Source of the DNA: CAYYBZ01 sp964470285 [NCBI: uncultured Oligoflexia bacterium]
Lineage (GTDB): Bacteria > Bdellovibrionota_G > CAYYBZ01
Assembly: GCA_964470285.1 (NCBI GenBank)
Contig: CAYYBZ010000002.1
Span: 1-27,012, forward strand
DNA length: 27,012 bases
Direction: 5' to 3'
Positions 16,474 to 24,928 of the stretch are shown one piece after another (the first letter of the stretch is position 1; each line of letters opens with the position of its first letter). The notes under the pieces are model-generated. The model was not told where the DNA came from. It saw only the letters and a list, made by a program, of their open reading frames with translations, and did not search any database. The translations under genes were made by a program, and so were the position numbers.

Positions 16474-17922
16474 GTGACTTTTAAAATTGTCGTTCTATCG
16501 CTTTATGCTCTCATGATTGTAGTAATCGGAATTACTGCTATGAGAAAAACAAAATCATTTTCCGATTATTTCCTCGGCGGCGGTAAAATCGGTGCATGGA
16601 TGACCGCATTTACTTACGGAACAGCATATTTCTCAGCTGTTCTATTCATCGGTTTTGCGGGGAAAATTGGCTGGTCGTTCGGTTATTCAGGTCTGTGGGT
16701 TGCCATAGGCAACGCTCTGTTGGGAGTTCTGGGTGTATGGTGGCTTATCGGATGGCGAACAAAAAAAATGTCGCTTGAGTACAAAGTTTCGACCCTTCCC
16801 GAATTCATGGAGAAGAGGTATGGGTCAGGATTTTTAAAATTATTTTCAGCTGTCTGTATTTTTATATTTTTTATTCCGTATTCCGCAGCGGTTTTTATAG
16901 GCCTTTCTTACCTTTTTCAATCCAACTTCAACATTGAATATACTTACGCTTTAATTTTCATGGGAACTTTTACCGCTTTTTATCTTGTAACCGGCGGATA
17001 CAGGTCCATGACAATGATTGATGTAATTTTCGGAATAATCATGACTGCAGGTGTTATGGTTCTTTTAACCAGTGTTACCTCAAAGGGCGGCGGGTTTTCA
17101 CAAATCACCGCTTCGTTAAAGAACATAAATCCGGAACTAATCTCCGTTGTCGGTCCTCCCGGTTTCTGGCCTCTTTTTTGTCTGGTTTTCTTAACCAGCG
17201 TAGCTCCGTTTGCCATGCCGCAGCTTATTCAGAAATTTTACGCAATTAAGGATAAAACAGCTGTCAAAAGGGGAATGATATTTTCAAGTCTTTTTGCAAT
17301 TTTTATAAGCGCTATAGCATATTTTACGGGGGCAACCTCAAGGATATTTCTTTCTGCGCAAAATGCACCGAACGCATTTAAAGGAGGAAAACCAGTTTTT
17401 GATGCCTTAATCCCTGAACTTTTAGATAAAGTTGTTCCTCAGTCTCTTTCAATCTTAATGCTGATACTTATTCTATCTGCCTCAATGTCCACTTTGGCCG
17501 CATTGGTTCTAATCTCCAGCTCCTCTCTGGCCAAAGATATTTACGCAGGTTTTATGAATAAAAATGCATCGGATAAAAAGCTCACCGTTTTAATGAGATT
17601 TGCAAGCGCATTTTTTATCCTTCTTTCAGTTATTCTGGCCTATTTCAAACCTTCAACAATCGTGGCAATTCTGGCAATTTCATGGGGAGCAATCGGGTCG
17701 GCATTTCTGGGGCCGTTTATCTGGGGTCTTTTTACAAAAAGAGCGGGTAAATTCGGAGCCATAGCATCTTCTACCCTGGGTCTTTTAACTTGTCTGATAC
17801 TTTACATGGAAGGGAGACCATCCCCCGAAGCCGGAACAATAGGCATGATGGTATCACTCGGATTCAATCTCATATTTGTTCCCTTTTGGATTCTTCGGCC
17901 CACCCGCAACCGAAATACTTAA
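16474..17922 (+). CDS. Sodium:solute symporter family transporter
   Basis: A 482-residue inner-membrane protein with about 12-13 hydrophobic spans, the usual size for the SSS family, which imports solutes such as proline, pantothenate or sugars with Na+. Family landmarks: the N-terminal SFSDYFLGGGKIGAWMTAF (about 28-46), the signature region TGGYRSMTMIDVIFGIIMTAGV (about 173-194), and ILSASMSTLAALVLISSSSLAKDIY (about 332-356), where the Ser/Thr residues of the sodium site and the trailing D-x-Y are seen as in PutP. The substrate cannot be told. Translation appears to start at GTG with CGGAG upstream. It is transcribed away from the pilus genes. Confidence 0.9.
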   Translation: MTFKIVVLSLYALMIVVIGITAMRKTKSFSDYFLGGGKIGAWMTAFTYGTAYFSAVLFIGFAGKIGWSFGYSGLWVAIGNALLGVLGVWWLIGWRTKKMSLEYKVSTLPEFMEKRYGSGFLKLFSAVCIFIFFIPYSAAVFIGLSYLFQSNFNIEYTYALIFMGTFTAFYLVTGGYRSMTMIDVIFGIIMTAGVMVLLTSVTSKGGGFSQITASLKNINPELISVVGPPGFWPLFCLVFLTSVAPFAMPQLIQKFYAIKDKTAVKRGMIFSSLFAIFISAIAYFTGATSRIFLSAQNAPNAFKGGKPVFDALIPELLDKVVPQSLSILMLILILSASMSTLAALVLISSSSLAKDIYAGFMNKNASDKKLTVLMRFASAFFILLSVILAYFKPSTIVAILAISWGAIGSAFLGPFIWGLFTKRAGKFGAIASSTLGLLTCLILYMEGRPSPEAGTIGMMVSLGFNLIFVPFWILRPTRNRNT

Positions 17923-18070
17923 TCAGATACTGCACATCAGAGATATATACCCTGCCTTTGCATCCATTCATAAAATCCTATTCTTTTAATACACCATTTA
18001 TACTCATAGATAATTGCATAGCTTATCTTTTTCTTCTGATCTATAATTTTACTTTTAATTTTGGAAATCT

Positions 18071-18490
18071 TTATCTCAGTTTCGTTGAACTGACCCAGCC
18101 TTTTTCCCCGTATTTACATTTGAAACGTTTTTTCTTTCCAAATTCTTCATCAGTCATTTCCATCTGCTCAGGCAAGGCAAAGCCGAACTTTTCTGCATTG
18201 CTTTCCCTAAGGGGTTCGATAGAAATCATTCCGGGACCGTTGTCGTAATAAGCTTTCAAATGCTTCATCTCCACTTCGACATCGAAATCTTTTACTTTTT
18301 TCTTTATTCTGGCATGAATCTCCTTTAATTCTAAAGAATCTGAAAAATTATTTTCATTTCTAGATATTTTTGATTTACCGTACTTAGAGCTATTTAGCTC
18401 TTTAACGTCTGTTGCAGTTGCAGAATCGGAGGATTCCTTCTTTGAACATGAAAGTTTATAAAATCATACACAAAACGATACTACTTGCAT
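18071..18490 (-). pseudogene. Broken small lipoprotein gene (in-frame TGA in the signal peptide)
   Basis: One frame on the minus strand is open from 18463 to the stop at 18071 and begins FYKLSC, a lipobox, followed by the polar stretch SKKESSDSATATDVKELNSS typical just after a lipidated cysteine. It continues to a conserved-looking end (NGPGMISIEPLRES ... GKKKRFKCKYGEKGWVSSTKLR). The frame reaches an ATG at 18490 with AGGTG before it, but codon 9 is TGA (18464-18466). Elsewhere in the window TGA ends genes normally, so it should stop translation here. An alternative is a frameshift, since the neighbouring frame encodes a hydrophobic ASSIVLCMIL. A shorter GTG start at 18274 would lose the signal peptide. 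No family is recognised. Confidence 0.5.
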
Positions 18491-18539
18491 CACCTGATTT
18501 AATTGTTAGAATATTTTAATACTGTAACGGGAGATTAAT

Positions 18540-19817
18540 ATGAAAAAATTTAGAATTTTTCTAGTGGTTGGACTGCTGCTGATTATTTCCTGCGGGGGTA
18601 AAAGCACGCAAACTTCATCTCAAAACAACACTGAAGCAGCCCATCTCAGAACGATAGGTATATTCGTAATGGGTCAGAACGACATAAAACTGACCGAAAG
18701 TGTAGAACAGGTTCTTGACAGGCTTTACGGATCAAGAACTGCCAGGTTAACTCCTTCAAATCAGATAACTGAAGAATTACCGGTAAAAACACTTTATGAA
18801 GCCGGCCTTGCAGTTGCAGACGATATAATCATGATAGAAAACCCCGAAAAATCAAGTCCGGATAAAAACATAAAAGTTTCTATCTACAACACATATGAAT
18901 CTAAAATAGTTGCTCAGTTTAGCTTCCCGAAAGAAAACAATTTCAAAACCGGGCTTTCATCAGGTCTGGCGGCCAATCATCCTGATCCGAATAAATACAA
19001 AAAGGCAGATCCCAGATTAATAGCGGATCAGCTTGAAAAAAAACAGGCTTATGAAGAAGCTGTCAACGTCCTTAAAAAGATGCGCAAGGAAGACGGCACA
19101 ATGCTTTTGCAGGAAATGGACGAACAGGCGGCTTTGGATTCCAAAATTCAATCTCTTGAAAGACTCGTCAAAAAGCAGAAATGTATTGAGGCGGATAAAC
19201 TAGCTAAATACGGCTTTAAAATAGTTAAAAAAGGTATCTCAGACGAATACACAAAAAAACTGGTAGCCGCCATACGTGAAGCCGATCTAAACCGTTTCGC
19301 GGGTAAATACACGAACAAACCGGTCAAATTCAGAATTCATTACGATGCCAATTCGGAAACCGGGTCCATGTGGCTTGAAATGCGGTACTGGCCCAAATGG
19401 TATAAGCGCATTATAGCAAAGCTAAGAATTCCAAAATACATCAGCGATAAGAGAGTTATTACGTTTAAGCCTTACTTTAAACTGATGGAGAAGATAGTTC
19501 TTGTTAAGGAAAATTTTGCCAACAAGCTTCCAAAAGACAAAAAAGTTAAAATAATGAACATGGATACTTTTCTTGTTCTTACGAAACCCTGTGACGAAAC
19601 ACTCGAAATTACAGCTGCAAAAGGTACTCACGGAGGAATGCTTCACCCCTACTCAATAAAGGTTAGGGTTACGGGGTTCGGAGAGGAAACTCTCGATGCC
19701 GCAGACAAAACCATTTTTAACAAAAACGGCATGTTTGCACTTGGAACATCCAAAACAATGAGCGGCGACAGAACAATGCACGGCATTCTGTACGATTTTC
19801 TTGAGATCAAAGAGTAG
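18540..19817 (+). CDS. Lipoprotein, function unknown
   Basis: A 425-residue protein with a classical lipoprotein signal (MKKFRIFLVVGLLLIISC, lipidation at Cys18). Gly at +2 fits sorting to the outer membrane. The N-terminal third is an alpha/beta-like domain containing LYGSRTARLTPSNQ and ADDIIMIENPE. A charged helical segment follows (about 160-250; LEKKQAYEEAVNVLKKMRKED, LERLVKKQKCIEADKLAKYG), perhaps tetratricopeptide-like or coiled. The C-terminal part (about 255-425) looks beta-rich. GGGAG lies seven bases before the ATG. Its end overlaps the facing symporter gene by 11 bases. I recognise no family. Confidence 0.75.
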   Translation: MKKFRIFLVVGLLLIISCGGKSTQTSSQNNTEAAHLRTIGIFVMGQNDIKLTESVEQVLDRLYGSRTARLTPSNQITEELPVKTLYEAGLAVADDIIMIENPEKSSPDKNIKVSIYNTYESKIVAQFSFPKENNFKTGLSSGLAANHPDPNKYKKADPRLIADQLEKKQAYEEAVNVLKKMRKEDGTMLLQEMDEQAALDSKIQSLERLVKKQKCIEADKLAKYGFKIVKKGISDEYTKKLVAAIREADLNRFAGKYTNKPVKFRIHYDANSETGSMWLEMRYWPKWYKRIIAKLRIPKYISDKRVITFKPYFKLMEKIVLVKENFANKLPKDKKVKIMNMDTFLVLTKPCDETLEITAAKGTHGGMLHPYSIKVRVTGFGEETLDAADKTIFNKNGMFALGTSKTMSGDRTMHGILYDFLEIKE

Positions 19818-20694
19818 GGTTAGCGTTAATATGCTTGGTTGAATACCTTAAAAACCCTACATAGCCAAGTACAACCGCATTCATCAATACAGCATAAATT
19901 ATTGCCGGCACTGCAAGCTTTTCGTTATTTAAAAGCAGCGGGCTTGCAGCTATTGTAATTGCCAGAGCAGCGTTCTGTATCCCTATTTCAATTACAATTG
20001 CTTTTCGCCTTTTACGCGAAACCTTCACCAGAAGTGCAACAATTTTTCCGGCAGCCATTGTAAGTATTAAAAGAAGAGATGTCGCGGCAAGTAAAATTCC
20101 CGCACTTTTTAGAATTACCTGATACTGTTTAAATGTAAAAATCAGAATAATCATAAGTAGCATGGGAAAGGAAATTTTTCTGATAATTACGTTTAGTTTT
20201 TCTGAATAATTCTTACTTAAATACCTTAACATCATGCCGGTTGAAACCGGAACGATAATGACAAGAATCAGCTGAACAAAAATGGAATTAAAAGGTATAA
20301 CTACTACCGCTTCTGAGGAAAGAAAATATAATGAGGAAAAACTTAATATTAACGGAATCGTTAAAACTCCGATAAAACTGGAAATTGCAGTCATGGTTAT
20401 CGAAAGAGCTATATCACCGCCTGAGAGCATTGTAAGAATATTGGAAGAAGATCCTCCCGGACAACAGGCAATCAGCACAATCCCCAGAGACATTAAAGGT
20501 TCTATTTTCAAAACAATGACCAGTCCGAAGGCAATAAGCGGAAGTAATAATGTCTGAGCAAACATGCCGGCTATTAACGCTTTCGGCCTGGCTAACACTT
20601 CTATAAAGTCTTTTCTTCTTAAATCAAGTCCCAGCCCAAACATTAAGATTATTAAAACCGGAAGAACAAAATAAATAGCTTTCATAAGGGGCAC
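19807..20694 (-). CDS. Bile acid:sodium symporter (BASS) family transporter
   Basis: A 295-residue inner-membrane protein with about 9-10 spans. MFGLGLDLRRKDF near the N-terminus and GIVLIACCPGGSSSNILTMLSGGDIALSITMT (about 92-123) are hallmark blocks of the BASS/SBF family, the latter holding the crossover and sodium-site residues. EIGIQNAALAITIA (about 236-249) is the second crossover motif (E-x-G-x-Q-N). The family moves organic anions with Na+; the substrate here is unknown. The start could be GTG at 20694 or ATG at 20685; neither has a strong ribosome site. It converges on the lipoprotein gene with an 11-base overlap. Confidence 0.9.
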   Translation of the reverse strand: MPLMKAIYFVLPVLIILMFGLGLDLRRKDFIEVLARPKALIAGMFAQTLLLPLIAFGLVIVLKIEPLMSLGIVLIACCPGGSSSNILTMLSGGDIALSITMTAISSFIGVLTIPLILSFSSLYFLSSEAVVVIPFNSIFVQLILVIIVPVSTGMMLRYLSKNYSEKLNVIIRKISFPMLLMIILIFTFKQYQVILKSAGILLAATSLLLILTMAAGKIVALLVKVSRKRRKAIVIEIGIQNAALAITIAASPLLLNNEKLAVPAIIYAVLMNAVVLGYVGFLRYSTKHINANPTL

Positions 20695-20783
20695 TATTAT
20701 CCATATCCTTTAAAAAGTTGCAATACGTTAAATTTATCAAACACATTAAGACATTATGACGGTTTTACTTTTAAACGATTTAA

Positions 20784-21956
20784 ATGTATAAAATCCCTAT
20801 GAGAAGTGCAGTAATAAATCACCGGGCAATGCTTTCGGACAGAATAAGAATGAACGCCTACGGTAAAGCCATAAGGAAAACAGTAAAAAAGGGTGACGTA
20901 GTATGCGACATAGGTACTGGCAGCGGTATTTTAGCATTCCTGTGCCTTCAGGCCGGAGCAAAAAAGGTTTATGCGATTGAAAGAAACTCAATAATCAAAG
21001 AGGCTAAAAAGCTGGCCAGAATCAATAAAATCGACAAAAGAATAGTTTTTCTACACAAAGACTCATTAAACGCAAAACTCCCTGAAAAGGTTGATGTCCT
21101 TATTACTGAAACACTCGGAGTATTCGGAATTGAAGAAAACATACAAAACACACTCATAGACGCCAAAAGGAGATTTCTAAAACCAAAAGGTAAAATCATT
21201 CCTTCAAGCCTTGAACTTTTCATTTCCCCTGTGGAATGTACAAACTTCTGGGAAAAAAACTATGGGCTTTGGAAAAACAACTATTACGGAATGAACTTCT
21301 CATCAATATTCAATGAAGCAACCACAAGAAGGTTATCTTTTAACGGCAAATCCGAGGATTTAAAAATAATTTCTTCGCCTAAACCCGTCGTCTCGATAAA
21401 CTTTATTTCACTTAACAAACCAATTTTCAGTTTTTTAAAAACTTTTACGGCACAACAAAGCGCCCACCTGCACGGCTTAATAGGTTTTTTTAAAGCCCGT
21501 CTCTGTAAAGGGGTAAACATTTGTACATCCCCTTCTAGACCGCGCACTCACTGGCAACAGTCATTTTTCCCTTTGAATGACAGTTACAAAATTAAAAAGA
21601 ACGACAGCATCAGAATAAAGGTTATTTCCCTGCCCTTCGATCAGAAATTTTACTGGAATTGGAATGTACAGATAAAAAGAAATGATAAAACCGTCGCAAG
21701 ATACTCTCAAAGTGATTTTGACTTCAAATCAAACAAGAAATTTCTGCAAAAAGACGAAGACAGGCCTTCCCTTTCAATTGATGGTCGCATATCAAAACTT
21801 ATTCTGGGACAATTCGACGGACATAAGACAGTTGAAGCTATCTCCAGGAATGTTCTAAAGAAATTCCCGTCTAAATTCAAGAATATGAAAAACGCAAAGG
21901 CCTATGTAAAAACTCTTATGATCGGTAAAACAGTTAAAAGACCAAATGATCATTAA
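20784..21956 (+). CDS. PRMT-like SAM methyltransferase with C-terminal PqqD-like domain
   Basis: A 390-residue class I methyltransferase. The SAM-binding loop is DIGTGSG (42-48) with the acidic Glu66 ending the second strand. Glu109 and Glu118, nine residues apart (ETLGVFGIEE), match the double-E loop of protein arginine methyltransferases, and THW (255-257) matches their THW loop; the N-terminal INHRAMLSDRIRMNAYGKAI also fits. After the beta-barrel-like part, residues about 329-381 (IDGRISKLILGQFDGHKTVEAIS ...) resemble PqqD, a small winged-helix peptide-binding fold. I infer methylation of an arginine-like nitrogen on a protein or peptide. No ribosome site precedes the ATG. No obvious substrate peptide gene is next to it. 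Confidence 0.75.
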   Translation: MYKIPMRSAVINHRAMLSDRIRMNAYGKAIRKTVKKGDVVCDIGTGSGILAFLCLQAGAKKVYAIERNSIIKEAKKLARINKIDKRIVFLHKDSLNAKLPEKVDVLITETLGVFGIEENIQNTLIDAKRRFLKPKGKIIPSSLELFISPVECTNFWEKNYGLWKNNYYGMNFSSIFNEATTRRLSFNGKSEDLKIISSPKPVVSINFISLNKPIFSFLKTFTAQQSAHLHGLIGFFKARLCKGVNICTSPSRPRTHWQQSFFPLNDSYKIKKNDSIRIKVISLPFDQKFYWNWNVQIKRNDKTVARYSQSDFDFKSNKKFLQKDEDRPSLSIDGRISKLILGQFDGHKTVEAISRNVLKKFPSKFKNMKNAKAYVKTLMIGKTVKRPNDH

Positions 21957-22084
21957 TTGCACTAAATAATGAAGTGATATATGACCGTTGCAGGATCGGT
22001 CGGATATCTGGCACCTGAACAAAACAAAAGAAGATTTCATAATTATGGCAATGGTTTTTAATGAATGATATGATATTTTCAGAC

Positions 22085-22771
22085 ATGAAAAGATATTTAA
22101 CCTTATGTATAGTAACCCTTTTTCTTGTTTCATGCACTAACGGCAAATCCAAGGGCTCGAAAGATCTTCTTCCAAAAAAAATCGGTGATTCATGGGGTTA
22201 TGTAAATTCCAAAAATGAAACGGTTATAGAACCCTCTTTTGAAGCCGCCATGAATTTTCAGGGGGGATTGGCACCGGTAAAAATTAATAAAAAATGGGGC
22301 CTGATAAATAAAAGGGGAATCACGGTCATAAAACCCCGTTTTGACTCTATCGGGGGATTTTTCTACGGCCTATGCGTAGTAGAACTTAACAATAAATTCG
22401 GCTTTATTGATGAACAGGGAGAGGTAGTCTGCCCGATTAAATATGAAAGCGCCGGAACGTTTGAAGGCGGCCTGGCCCCGGTCAAGCTGGGCGGCAAATG
22501 GGGATATTTAAACAACCGATGCAATATGATAGTTAAACCTCAATTTGATTCTGTTACACAGTTTAAGAGCGGCATAGCAAGCGCAGCCTCGGACTCCAAA
22601 TGCGGATACATAGATAAAAACGGAATGTTTTTCATTGAGCCGCAATTCGAAAAATGCGAAGCATTCATAAACTCCCGTGCCAGGGTAATAAAAGACGGAA
22701 AGTGGATTGAAATCAGCAAAACAGGCAAACCTGTTTTCGATGAAAACCAAGCAGAGCAAGAACACAATTGA
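22085..22771 (+). CDS. WG-repeat lipoprotein (six repeats)
   Basis: A 228-residue protein from the ATG at 22085, which gives a clean lipoprotein signal (MKRYLTLCIVTLFLVSC, lipidation at Cys17); a further ATG eight codons upstream is also in frame. After a basic linker come about six WG repeats, each ending in a hydrophobic-[IV]-x-P-x-[FY]-[DE] turn: SWGYVNSKNETVIEPSFE, KWGLINKRGITVIKPRFD, KFGFIDEQGEVVCPIKYE, KWGYLNNRCNMIVKPQFD, KCGYIDKNGMFFIEPQFE, and a degenerate last one (KWIEISKTGKPVFDE). WG repeats are beta-rich and their function is generally unknown. Thr at +2 predicts outer-membrane sorting. A second, larger relative is encoded at 23942. Confidence 0.82.
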   Translation: MKRYLTLCIVTLFLVSCTNGKSKGSKDLLPKKIGDSWGYVNSKNETVIEPSFEAAMNFQGGLAPVKINKKWGLINKRGITVIKPRFDSIGGFFYGLCVVELNNKFGFIDEQGEVVCPIKYESAGTFEGGLAPVKLGGKWGYLNNRCNMIVKPQFDSVTQFKSGIASAASDSKCGYIDKNGMFFIEPQFEKCEAFINSRARVIKDGKWIEISKTGKPVFDENQAEQEHN

Positions 22772-22875
22772 TAAGATTGAGTTTTTTCTCAGAGTCTTTT
22801 CTTGTTAGGGTTTTCAAAAAGAGATATCATTGTAATTTGTAAATTCATATAACAATCAAATCTTTCGGAGGGGCT

Positions 22876-23883
22876 ATGAAAAAACTTCTTTATTTAATTC
22901 TTGTATTTAATATCTTTTTATTTCCTGCATGTTCGAATGACGACGATGACAACCGGATTACAAGTACGATGTTTCAGGATGCAGCTGCAGATACCGCACC
23001 GGTCTTTGAAGTTGTTGAGGGTCTTCTCAAAACCGACATTCACGGAACACTTTATGAATTTAGCTGGGGTAATGTAAATTACGAAATATTCAATTTAATG
23101 CGTGAATACGATAATGCAATTCATGAAGGAGATGTCGGAATCGACAACATGTATAAAGCCCTTTATCAGGCAGGCTCTTTTTTTCAAGGGGCGGTTAGTC
23201 AATGCACATCAATAACGGAGAGCTCAATAACTCCTCCTTTCAATTTCGGAAACACGTACACTTACAACTGTGCCGGCAATAATGAAACTGAAGAGCACGG
23301 TTTTGCCGTTAAGCAGACAACAGATGAGGTAACAGGCATTATAGGATGGCGCGTTTATAATTATGACGGGGCCGGATCAGATGAAAAGGGAGTACTTGAA
23401 GGTTATTACAATTCGGCAACCGGTGAGATCAGCCTCGACCTTACAGCTTATGTATACTACGCTACAACCGATGATTACTCAATGAGAATAGAACTTGAAG
23501 GTAATGAGCTTACTCATGAATTTACAATAAGGCTTTATAAATACACCGGCGGCGGATATAGCATTTCAATAATAGGAAATGGGATTTCTCAGGGCACAGG
23601 CAACTATTTCCTTTTTAAAATTCAGGATACCAATGCTCTTTCTACTCCCAAATATTTCTGCTATGAAGCAAGCGATGTCAATCAGGAATTTCTCCAGACA
23701 AAAGCTGAAGAAGACTATACAGGAGAAGACTCTGCATCTGTACCCGCTGAATGTTCAACCTACAAAACCGTTGTAGATGCCATGACCTTTTTTGAAGTAT
23801 CCGATGTTCCGGTAGAGGCCTCGGATTTCAACACAGGCATAACGGATTATGAAGGCACAATTTATTTAAGCGGCATAGAATAA
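22876..23883 (+). CDS. Lipoprotein, function unknown, between two WG-repeat genes
   Basis: A 335-residue protein with a lipoprotein signal (MKKLLYLILVFNIFLFPAC, lipidation at Cys19) followed by SNDDDDN, an acidic linker. The mature part is acidic and beta-rich, with YEFSWGNVNYEIFNLMREYDNAIHEGDVGIDNMYKAL near the front. Many Tyr, Thr and Gly residues follow in hairpin-like patterns (YTYNCAGNNETEEHGFAVKQ, YYNSATGEISLDLTAYVYYAT). Four cysteines in the mature part (in SQCTS, TYNCAG, YFCYEA and PAECST) might form two disulfides. GGAGGGG lies just before the ATG, the best ribosome site in this cluster. I recognise no family. A stem-loop follows the stop. Confidence 0.75.
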   Translation: MKKLLYLILVFNIFLFPACSNDDDDNRITSTMFQDAAADTAPVFEVVEGLLKTDIHGTLYEFSWGNVNYEIFNLMREYDNAIHEGDVGIDNMYKALYQAGSFFQGAVSQCTSITESSITPPFNFGNTYTYNCAGNNETEEHGFAVKQTTDEVTGIIGWRVYNYDGAGSDEKGVLEGYYNSATGEISLDLTAYVYYATTDDYSMRIELEGNELTHEFTIRLYKYTGGGYSISIIGNGISQGTGNYFLFKIQDTNALSTPKYFCYEASDVNQEFLQTKAEEDYTGEDSASVPAECSTYKTVVDAMTFFEVSDVPVEASDFNTGITDYEGTIYLSGIE

Positions 23884-23891
23884 TTCTATTT

Positions 23892-23929
23892 AAGGGGAGC
23901 GGAAACAACAACACGCTTTCGCTCCCTTT
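23892..23929 (+). terminator. Stem-loop after the lipoprotein gene, possible terminator
   Basis: AAGGGGAGCG pairs with CGCTCCCTTT (10 pairs including one G-U) around an 18-base loop; CATTTAAAA follows. The T-run is weak, so termination is likely only partial and the next gene may be expressed by read-through. Confidence 0.5.
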
Positions 23930-23941
23930 CATTTAAAAATT

Positions 23942-24928
23942 ATGTTCTCCAAACAAACTGTCAAATTTTATCTAACCCGAATCCTTTTGGTAATCCTCCT
24001 TTCCTCATGCAAATTCGGAAGCAGAGACCATCTATACCCTATAATAGAAAATGAAAAAGTGGGTTTCATAAACAGATACGGCCAAGTACTGATTAAACCA
24101 AAATTTGACAGTGCATGGTTCTTCAAGGAAGACTTTTCAAGAATAAAAAGAGGCGAGAAATACGGCTACATTAACAAAAGGGGGAAAGTTGTTATTAAAG
24201 CCGTATTCGACGGTGTAAGAGACTTTTCTTCAGGTGTGGCAGCAGTCAAACTTGATGATAAATGGGGATACATCGATACTGAGGGCAAGATAGTCATCAA
24301 ACCCGAATATAACTACGCATGGGACTTCATATCAAAGCGTGCAAAAGTAAGGACAGGCAAAAAATATTCCTATATCGATCTGAAAGGACGCAAAATAACC
24401 GATGAAAAGTTTGACTGGTGTGACGATTTCTCTGAAAAAATGGCCCAGGTAAAAATAGGCCACTTATGGGGATATATTAACACAGCGGGCGTTATGCAAA
24501 TAAAACCGCAGTATTCCTGGAACGGGCCCTTCAGTGAAGGTTTGGCACCGGTTGAAAAGGACGGGAAATGGGGATTCATAGATAAGAACAATCATTTTGT
24601 AATTGAGCCTAAATATTACTGGGCAAATTCATTCTCAGAAGGATTGGCTCATGTATATAACAATAAATCATGGGGAAGCATCGATAAGAAGGGAAATGTA
24701 ATAGTAGATTTCAAATTCGAAAAGATCCTTGATTTTTCCCACGGTTTTGCCGCTTTTAAAGTCGATGAAGTCTGGGGATATCTCAATAAGCGCGGTCAAA
24801 TAGCCATAAACCCCGAATTCGAGGAAGCTGAGCCCTTCATGGGAGACCTTGCTCCCGTGCAAGACGACGATAATCTTATTTATATTAACAAAAAAGGAAA
24901 AAAGATCTGGGCAGCTTCCAAAAAATGA
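23942..24928 (+). CDS. WG-repeat lipoprotein (nine repeats)
   Basis: A 328-residue protein with a lipoprotein signal (MFSKQTVKFYLTRILLVILLSSC, lipidation at Cys23). Almost the whole mature chain is WG repeats, about nine: GFINRYGQVLIKPKFD, YGYINKRGKVVIKAVFD, WGYIDTEGKIVIKPEYN, YSYIDLKGRKITDEKFD, WGYINTAGVMQIKPQYS, WGFIDKNNHFVIEPKYY, WGSIDKKGNVIVDFKFE, WGYLNKRGQIAINPEFE and a final LIYINKKGKKIW. Lys at +2 fits outer-membrane sorting. It is clearly a paralogue of the protein encoded at 22085. It overlaps the epimerase gene by 4 bases (ATGA), so the two are translationally coupled. Its ribosome site is weak. Confidence 0.85.
   Translation: MFSKQTVKFYLTRILLVILLSSCKFGSRDHLYPIIENEKVGFINRYGQVLIKPKFDSAWFFKEDFSRIKRGEKYGYINKRGKVVIKAVFDGVRDFSSGVAAVKLDDKWGYIDTEGKIVIKPEYNYAWDFISKRAKVRTGKKYSYIDLKGRKITDEKFDWCDDFSEKMAQVKIGHLWGYINTAGVMQIKPQYSWNGPFSEGLAPVEKDGKWGFIDKNNHFVIEPKYYWANSFSEGLAHVYNNKSWGSIDKKGNVIVDFKFEKILDFSHGFAAFKVDEVWGYLNKRGQIAINPEFEEAEPFMGDLAPVQDDDNLIYINKKGKKIWAASKK

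Noticed and set aside
18464-18466. TGA read as selenocysteine or as a sense codon of a variant code
   Set aside because: TGA ends several housekeeping genes here, and a signal peptide is an unlikely place for selenocysteine; no SECIS-like hairpin was seen after it.
21981-21999. Small stem GACCG/CGGTC after the methyltransferase gene as a terminator
   Set aside because: Only five pairs and no T-run follows.
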